64,000 bases of DNA from Isoetes taiwanensis (taxonomy: Eukaryota > Streptophyta > Lycopodiopsida > Isoetales > Isoetaceae). This document shows, one piece after another, positions 58,780 through 64,000 of the stretch (the first letter of the stretch is position 1; each line of letters starts with the position of its first letter). Location of the stretch: the NCBI GenBank assembly GCA_021234155.1, contig JAJEKV010000027.1, forward strand, positions 12,286,716 through 12,350,715, written 5' to 3'. Both the position numbers and the translations under genes were made by a program. The notes below the pieces were generated by a model, which worked only from the letters and a program-made list of their open reading frames with translations, did not search any database and was not told where the DNA came from.

Positions 58780-60560
58780 CTCGATTCGTGCTGATCGTCG
58801 TGTACAACGTACTTTGAGGATTATAGAGGATGTTAGCAGAAGAAAGCCACAAGATGAGATTCCCCTTTTACCGGTAAGAATTCATTGCTTTTAGTTAGTA
58901 CATTCATGCCAAAGTAACTATCACTTTTTCTATGAATACTAGACCGATAAGATCATGTGTGATTGCAAACGATGTGTGGGTCAAAAGAGGCGCTTCAGAT
59001 CAATCGTCACGGATCATCTCATTAAATGGGGAAGACATGAAGCTCCAACTATATCGGATGCTCGTGCTGGACATGAGGTGCTTATCCAAACTCTAGTTTA
59101 TGTATGATTTTAGTTACAGCGTAGAATTTTAGGTCATTCAACCTGACCCACGGGTTCTCAACCCCAAGCACAGGAAAGCTTTAGAAACTGCAATGAGAGA
59201 AGAACAAGAAACACTAGAGGGTGCTCCCTCTTCTTCAGAGTTTCGTGGCAAGGACCCAATGATGGATATATTAGAAGCTCTTAATGCCGATGTTGATTTG
59301 GATGATTTAGAATACGAGGAAGATGTTGGTGATGGAGGACAGACACATGACTATTATGGTAATGATCCCATGATGGTGGAGGCAGAGACAAATGTATTTC
59401 CAGGCTCTCAAACATCAAGATTGTCTGGCTGCTTGTTAATTCTCAATTTACAAACGAAGTATGGATGGAGCAACACAAGTGTGTCTGACCTTTTAAGGTA
59501 TGCAACTTAACTAATTTGTTTGTTGATTAGTATGGGCTTTTCTTTACTATCTAATCAATAATCGTTATATGTTGGACTCGTCTTCATGGTATTAGCAACA
59601 ATTATTAATTGGTCATTTATCATATTGGTTATGTAGGTTATTGCACGAGAAGATCCTTCCAGAAGGGAATAGTTTACCCAGTCATCGAGTATTCAGGCAA
59701 CTGGCCTTGGTTACAAGAGCATTCATGCATGTCCAAATGATTGCATGATCTTCTATCCTCCTGAGACATTTAGCAAAACTACGCATTGTATGGTGTGCAA
59801 TGCCTCTAGGTACAAAAATGATATGCAAGGTAAGAACGTACCTGAGAAGATGGTTCGCCATTTCCCATTGCTTCCAAGGCTGAAGATGATGATGCGGTGC
59901 AAATCATTAGCTAGCCTCATGGACTTCACATCGACAAATGCATCTACTGATGACATAATAAGACTTCCAAGTGATAGTGTTGCATGGAAGCATGTAGATA
60001 AGACATGGCCTGAATTTGGGAATGTTCGCTTGGGGTTGGCTATCGATGGAGTGAACCCTTTTGGAAGGCAGTCCACATCATGGTCTACATGGCCTGTATT
60101 GCTAGTAAACTACAATATACCTCCATGGTTACTAATGAAGAGCGGGCATATCATATTGTCCTTATTGATTCCTGGGAAAAAGAAACCAAGCAACTTGGAT
60201 GTATACCTCAAGATCGTGGTGGATGAGTTGTTAAGCTTATGGAACGTGGGGATTCATGTTTATGATGCACATAAAGAGGAGTCTTTTACACTTCGAGGTA
60301 TCCTACTATGGACTATGCATGACTATCCTGGACTAGCGAGTGTTCGTGTTTTCTTCAGATCGGGCCATAATGCATGCATGATATGTGGGGAAAATCTAGC
60401 TTCTCGTCACTCTCCACATCTAAATAAGGTGGTGTATGAGGGTTTTAGAAAATATCTACCGCTTACACATCCCCTTCGACAAGATCGTGTACATTTTAAT
60501 GGCAAGCAGGACAGTACACCTCTCCGACCTCTTCTCTACAATATAGTGCACTGTTTGTAA
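58780..60560 (+). pseudogene. TNP2-type CACTA transposase, truncated
   Basis: Exon-like pieces occur at about 58941-59080 (CDCKRCVGQKRRFRS), 59193-59497 (acidic linker ending VSDLLR before a GTATGC donor) and from 59637, after a TATGTAG acceptor, onward (LLHEKILPEGNSLPSH). A frame change near 59690-59705 precedes IHACPNDC (59721-59744). The 59745-60560 frame then holds the TNP2 core (Transposase_21): GVNPFGRQSTSWSTWPV, NYNIPPWLLMK, LLIPGKKKPSNLDVYL, LLSLWNVGIHVYDAHKEESFTLRGILLWTMHDYPG. It stops at VHCL, well before the family's usual length, and the next kilobase is non-matching. Likely truncated by insertion or decay. Confidence 0.82.
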
Positions 60561-60739
60561 GTTTCAAACTGTTTCTTCTGCACTTTTTTACTGTAACTAT
60601 TCTCGTTCGAGCTTGTATGCGTGTATTTCATTACAGGGCCAGAAGCCATTCTCGATTTATAATAATACTTGGAGCTACTGGACAAACCTCCAAAGCACCA
60701 CCAAAGGTATTCTTGAATATGCAGAATTTTGTTTGAGCT

Positions 60740-60866
60740 GTCACCGATTTGTTTTGGGTCTGTCACCGATTTGTTTGAGCTGGGCCGATTTTTGTTGGAT
60801 GAAAACTATCCCAATTTACGAAGATAGAAGCACCGATTTCTGAAACCTGTCACCGATTTTTGTTGG
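60740..60866. repeat. Interspersed TGTCACCGATTT motif, about five copies
   Basis: TCACCGATTT or GCCGATTTTT recur at irregular spacing, accompanied twice by TTGTTGGATGAA. Confidence 0.8.
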
Positions 60867-61040
60867 ATGAAGCATCTGAGTGAGATGAAAACATTAGGTT
60901 TAAATCCGGCTAACTTCTCTGCAGAAACTGGTCCGTGTCCTTGAAACTTCTGCGATGTAATCTGGTTCGAGTCCTTGAGGTATTAAGATATTAGGTCGCC
61001 TATCATCATGTCCGTAATTAAGCCCAAAAAGTAAACCGAG

Positions 61041-61105
61041 ACCCATTCACGGTTTCTGAACAGACCCATTCACGGTTTCTGAACAGACCCATTCTGAACA
61101 GACCA
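61041..61105. repeat. Tandem repeat, 23-bp unit, ~2.7 copies
   Basis: ACCCATTCACGGTTTCTGAA plus CAG repeats at 61041 and 61064, with a shortened third copy at 61087. Confidence 0.9.
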
Positions 61106-61989
61106 AGCTCTTGCTTTCATTTCCTGCCATAGCCGGACCTCTGGTTACCTTTTCCAAATGGCTGTCGAATCCATGCTTGTCCATCCCAAACAATCCATGC
61201 TTGTCGATCCCAAACACGCTTTGATTGATTTTGACGATTTACAAGCTTAGAACCCACCCCTTCTCACGAAAAAACCTTTTGTGGATTTGGATGTGAAGCC
61301 CTCCACAACAATGGTCGATCTACATATAACAAGCTAATTGTTCTCGATTGGCCTTAGATTCAGTTTCGAGTTCAAGGTACTGTCTTTTGAGAAGGAGGCC
61401 AATTCTTGTATTAAGCAATATTTTGTAGTTCCCAATTCAATTTACAAAGGTAAGAAAAGTCCAATTTACGTATCGACCGCGCAATTGAAGCAGAGAGCAA
61501 ACCCTTCCCACAGCAACCAAGAATATTATTCATAATATTCTGATATAATATTCTCTTTAATATTCTCTTTATTCATTATATTCTAATATAATATTGAATT
61601 TGTATTCCTTTGCAAGGCATCTTTTCTGTTTTTACATCAAGCATTCCTTGTAAATTAGATGGGCTGACTTCATTGTGTTGCTTGTAGCGGGTGCGATACT
61701 CTCACGGCTCAATCATTGTTCATTATGGAGTGTTATTATGGGGATGCTTTCGTCTTTGGTATGAACCTTACGCAAAATATTTAGTTGCTTTCTTTGTGCA
61801 TTTTAACTTGACGCATGCATGTCTCAGCAGATTTAGGGTCATTCCTGTGGTCTCTTCTCTTTCCACTTGAAGCTCAAGTTGTTGGAGCTCGTCACCAACG
61901 TGGTATTCATGTTTATGTTTATTTTATTTTACTCGCATATCATGTCATGAAATTGTTAAAATTATTTTGTTAAAATGCTCGTTTATGTC

Positions 61990-62760
61990 TAGAACATCAA
62001 AAAGGGAGCTCAAGAAGACCGTCTCCACGCAAAAATAGATCTGATGACAATACTCTAGCTTTATTTATGAATTTCTTGCTAGCCACTTTTTTGTTATACT
62101 TAAAAATTGTGGAATATAAATTTAGGGGCTATGCAAGACCTCAAAGAAATCAAGCACTACCTCAAAGCGATGCTCCAGTTAGGAGAGTAAGGAGTGATCG
62201 ATCGGAGGACCATACTCCAGTTTTTTTATGATATTCTTTTAAGCTATTTATTTGTGTTGTAACATATTTTACAAATTTTAGAATGCACTTTCGGGGCATC
62301 AAGAAACACCTTTAAGCAATCAACCACTACCGTAAGGCAATGAGCCATCACTTCAAGGCAATCAACCAAAGACCGATTAAAAGCAATCAACCACACCTTG
62401 TTTAGCCACACTCACTCCTGAGATGATAAGTCAAGTTGTGGCATATGTTTTGGCTTCTCAACCACAAAATCAAGGATCTGATGCTTCAAGGCGTAGCAAC
62501 GATGCTAGTATACATGAAAGAGGCAGTCAGTATACATGCATTGCTCAGTATGAGAAAATTCTATGTGAAGGTACCAGCTCATGTAAATGCAGTAGGTTTT
62601 AGCAGCTTTAATGCAATATTTTTTGAATTCTCATATGCTTCCATTTGCAGCTGACTTGATCAAGAGTGACTACTCTCTGGATGATGTACTGAACAAGACC
62701 CATGATGAATTGGCTCCACTGGTTATTCCAGCAGATTGGCAGCTCTGTGTCAGGAATGAA
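61990..62760 (+). pseudogene. Second CACTA-associated frame, fragmentary
   Basis: Plus-strand pieces RRPSPRKNRSDDN, YARPQRNQALPQSDAPVRR and SNQPLP..GNEPSLQGNQP form a Gln/Pro-rich linker. TPEMISQVVAYVLASQPQNQGSDASRRSNDAS lies near 62415-62500. After a break comes DLIKSDYSLDDVLNKTHDELAPLVIPADWQLCVRNEIAY near 62650-62770. Several frame breaks. The style fits the Gln-rich region of a plant transposase downstream of TNP2, but I cannot name the domain. Confidence 0.4.
62300..62400. repeat. Short repeat AAGCAATCAACCAC, ~4 copies
   Basis: AAGCAATCAACCAC and close variants (GGCAATGAGCC, GGCAATCAACC) recur and encode the Gln/Pro linker of the neighbouring frame. Confidence 0.7.
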
Positions 62761-63276
62761 ATTGCATATTGAGACCGCTGCACTGTAGAATCATAAGCAA
62801 CATTGTGTTGCAGGGATCTCAACTTTTTGTTGAAAGACACCACTATACAGAAGTTGGCTAGAAGTTGTTAGATATCTCTTAATCTAGCCTTTTGTTATTG
62901 CTAGACAGAGAATTTCTTTAGGTATTAACCATACACAAGCAGCAGCACCTAAAAGTTAACTTATTAAGATATGTTTTGAGAACCCTATTCAATCTTTCTG
63001 TTTTGGTATCTGTTGTGGACGTATTTGCCTGAAATGAAGTAATCAAAAAAAGCTTTTCTAAATTTTCCTTGCCACGATTTTCAGGGATTGCACTGCAGTG
63101 ACTGCACTTTTCATAGCTTGAATTGCCATTTGACATGTTTCTGTTGCTTTTCCATCTGGAGTATTATTAGTTTGGGTTGAGTTTCCAATTGTTTGATGCG
63201 GGTTAATTTAGCAGAACATGTCAGGTTTGTCTTCTTATTCCTTCCTGAATTTTAGCTCTGCGTTCTGGGATAAGTT

Positions 63277-63376
63277 TCAAAATAATTTATCTCTATCCAT
63301 GCTACAAGATGATGTGATGACCATCTCGAAATAATTTATGTCTATCCATGCTAAATGATGGCGTGACGACCAAACG
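63277..63376. repeat. Tandem duplication, ~49-bp unit x2
   Basis: AAATAATTTATCTCTATCC and AAATAATTTATGTCTATCC head two copies starting near 63279 and 63328. Each ends in GTGATGACCA or GTGACGACCA. Confidence 0.85.
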
Positions 63377-63429
63377 AGCTATGCTCGCATGTACAAAGAT
63401 GGTCGTCACAAAAATGCAAAAGATATGAA

Positions 63430-63492
63430 GCATGGCTTAAGCTCGCAACCTTCTAGTTGCGAGAGATACACCCTTGCCAAGTGAGCTACCAA
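63430..63492 (-). mobile_element. tRNA-like SINE fragment
   Basis: The minus strand reads GGTAGCTCACTTGGCAAGGG (63490-63471), a good A-box. It ends in GGTTGCGAGCTTAAGCC (63450-63434), a degraded B-box, with an anticodon-arm-like TCTCGCAACTAGAAGG between. There is no paired acceptor stem, so it is a tRNA-derived fragment or SINE head rather than a working tRNA. Confidence 0.5.
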
Positions 63493-64000
63493 CAAACCTC
63501 TTAAAGAGTTCTTCTTGTATATTTCATAGACTGTTTCCAATGATTCCTAAACATTCAAGAACCTATGTAGATGTGCAATACTTGGTGCAATCTCACCCTT
63601 TAAAGAGGCGCGATCCTGATCATTGGTCTAGAAGTCAAGACCTATATATAGAGGCGCCTCATTCTTGTCGAACGATTCCGATTCAACATCAGTCCTGAGC
63701 CTTCCAGTCCAAGTCCTTGTACTCTGCTATGTTGTATCATATATACACGCCTATCGGTTTTAGTCTGCTCAGAGCCTAAGTATTTTTTTTGTCCACATTT
63801 GGTAATTTGTCTTTATGAAGGAGGTTCCAGCCTTTATTATAGCAAGTCCAACAAATTTGTTCATGCCAATTATTGTAGCTAGACAATAAACAACTCAGAG
63901 AACAGGTAGCATCTTATGAAACAACATTTAGCTCTGGGAGCCCAAGGTTAGTTTGTTGGAGAAATCTCATGGGACTAGATCCAAGCTCTGGGTCTTCTTG
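63493..64000. other. Window end, unassigned
   Basis: No recognised gene. A 74-codon frame at 63474-63698 (HSRTYVDVQYLVQSHPLKRRDPDHWSRSQDLY) is not recognised and overlaps the SINE fragment. Confidence 0.35.

Larger units (their letters stand above)
60561..61989. other. Non-coding interval inside the CACTA region
   Basis: Contains small tandem repeats (listed separately) and an AT-rich patch with ATATAATATTC words at 61530-61600. No coding match was seen. Confidence 0.4.
58272..62760 (+). mobile_element. CACTA (En/Spm) DNA transposon, right end not located
   Basis: The left end reads CACTACTAGAGAACGGGTTA, the classic plant CACTA terminus. It is followed by about 400 bp of dense subterminal repeats built on GCGACGTC/GACGT words (58300-58690). 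The transposase genes follow on the plus strand. The right terminus, expected as the inverse of the left, was not found by eye, so 62760 is an estimate based on the last element-like coding piece. Confidence 0.78.

Overview
The window looks like nuclear DNA of a land plant: a transposon-dense, AT-rich background with two spliced host genes and no bacterial-style operons, rRNA or CRISPR. The host genes are a two-exon TMEM245/AI-2E-transporter-family membrane protein (7426-10013, +) and an FBL10-type F-box/leucine-rich-repeat protein (44276-47234, +). A Rep-type HUH endonuclease element resembling Replitrons, which as I recall reach high copy number in non-seed plants, and a tyrosine-recombinase (YR) retrotransposon lead me to favour a fern or lycophyte. 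Species cannot be fixed from sequence alone.

Layout. 1-620: fossil LINE (-). 2801-5513: complete but decayed Mutator-like element with 92-bp inverted repeats and a perfect 9-bp target duplication. 7426-10013: TMEM245. 12385-16953: decayed zinc-finger transposase-like element of a family I cannot name. 18204-27182: Ty3/gypsy fossil (-) split by a 6.7-kb YR retroelement (18792-25501). 28270-31500: second decayed transposase-like element, with a WSDGC-like motif and an HGKG motif. 31940-32560: AT-rich simple sequence. 32780-36400: unassigned repeat-like DNA. 36400-39330: gypsy fossil (+). 39330-44275: mostly unassigned DNA with tandem and inverted repeats. 44276-48735: FBL10, whose 3' end is present as three tandem ~531-bp copies. 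49430-51270: Replitron-like HUH endonuclease element (-). 51696-51795: (AC)n. 52466-52737: MITE-like element. 57360-57870: gypsy gag fossil. 58272 to about 62760: CACTA (En/Spm) transposon whose left end lies just after the gag fossil. 63430-63492: tRNA-like SINE fragment.

The host genes are independent of each other. Most of the rest is nested mobile DNA carrying frameshifts and stop codons. The observations most worth following are the YR retroelement with split/tandem terminal repeats inserted cleanly into a gypsy ORF, the HUH-endonuclease element, the two unnamed transposase-like families, and the FBL10 locus with its 3' triplication and a tight cluster of apparent frameshifts.
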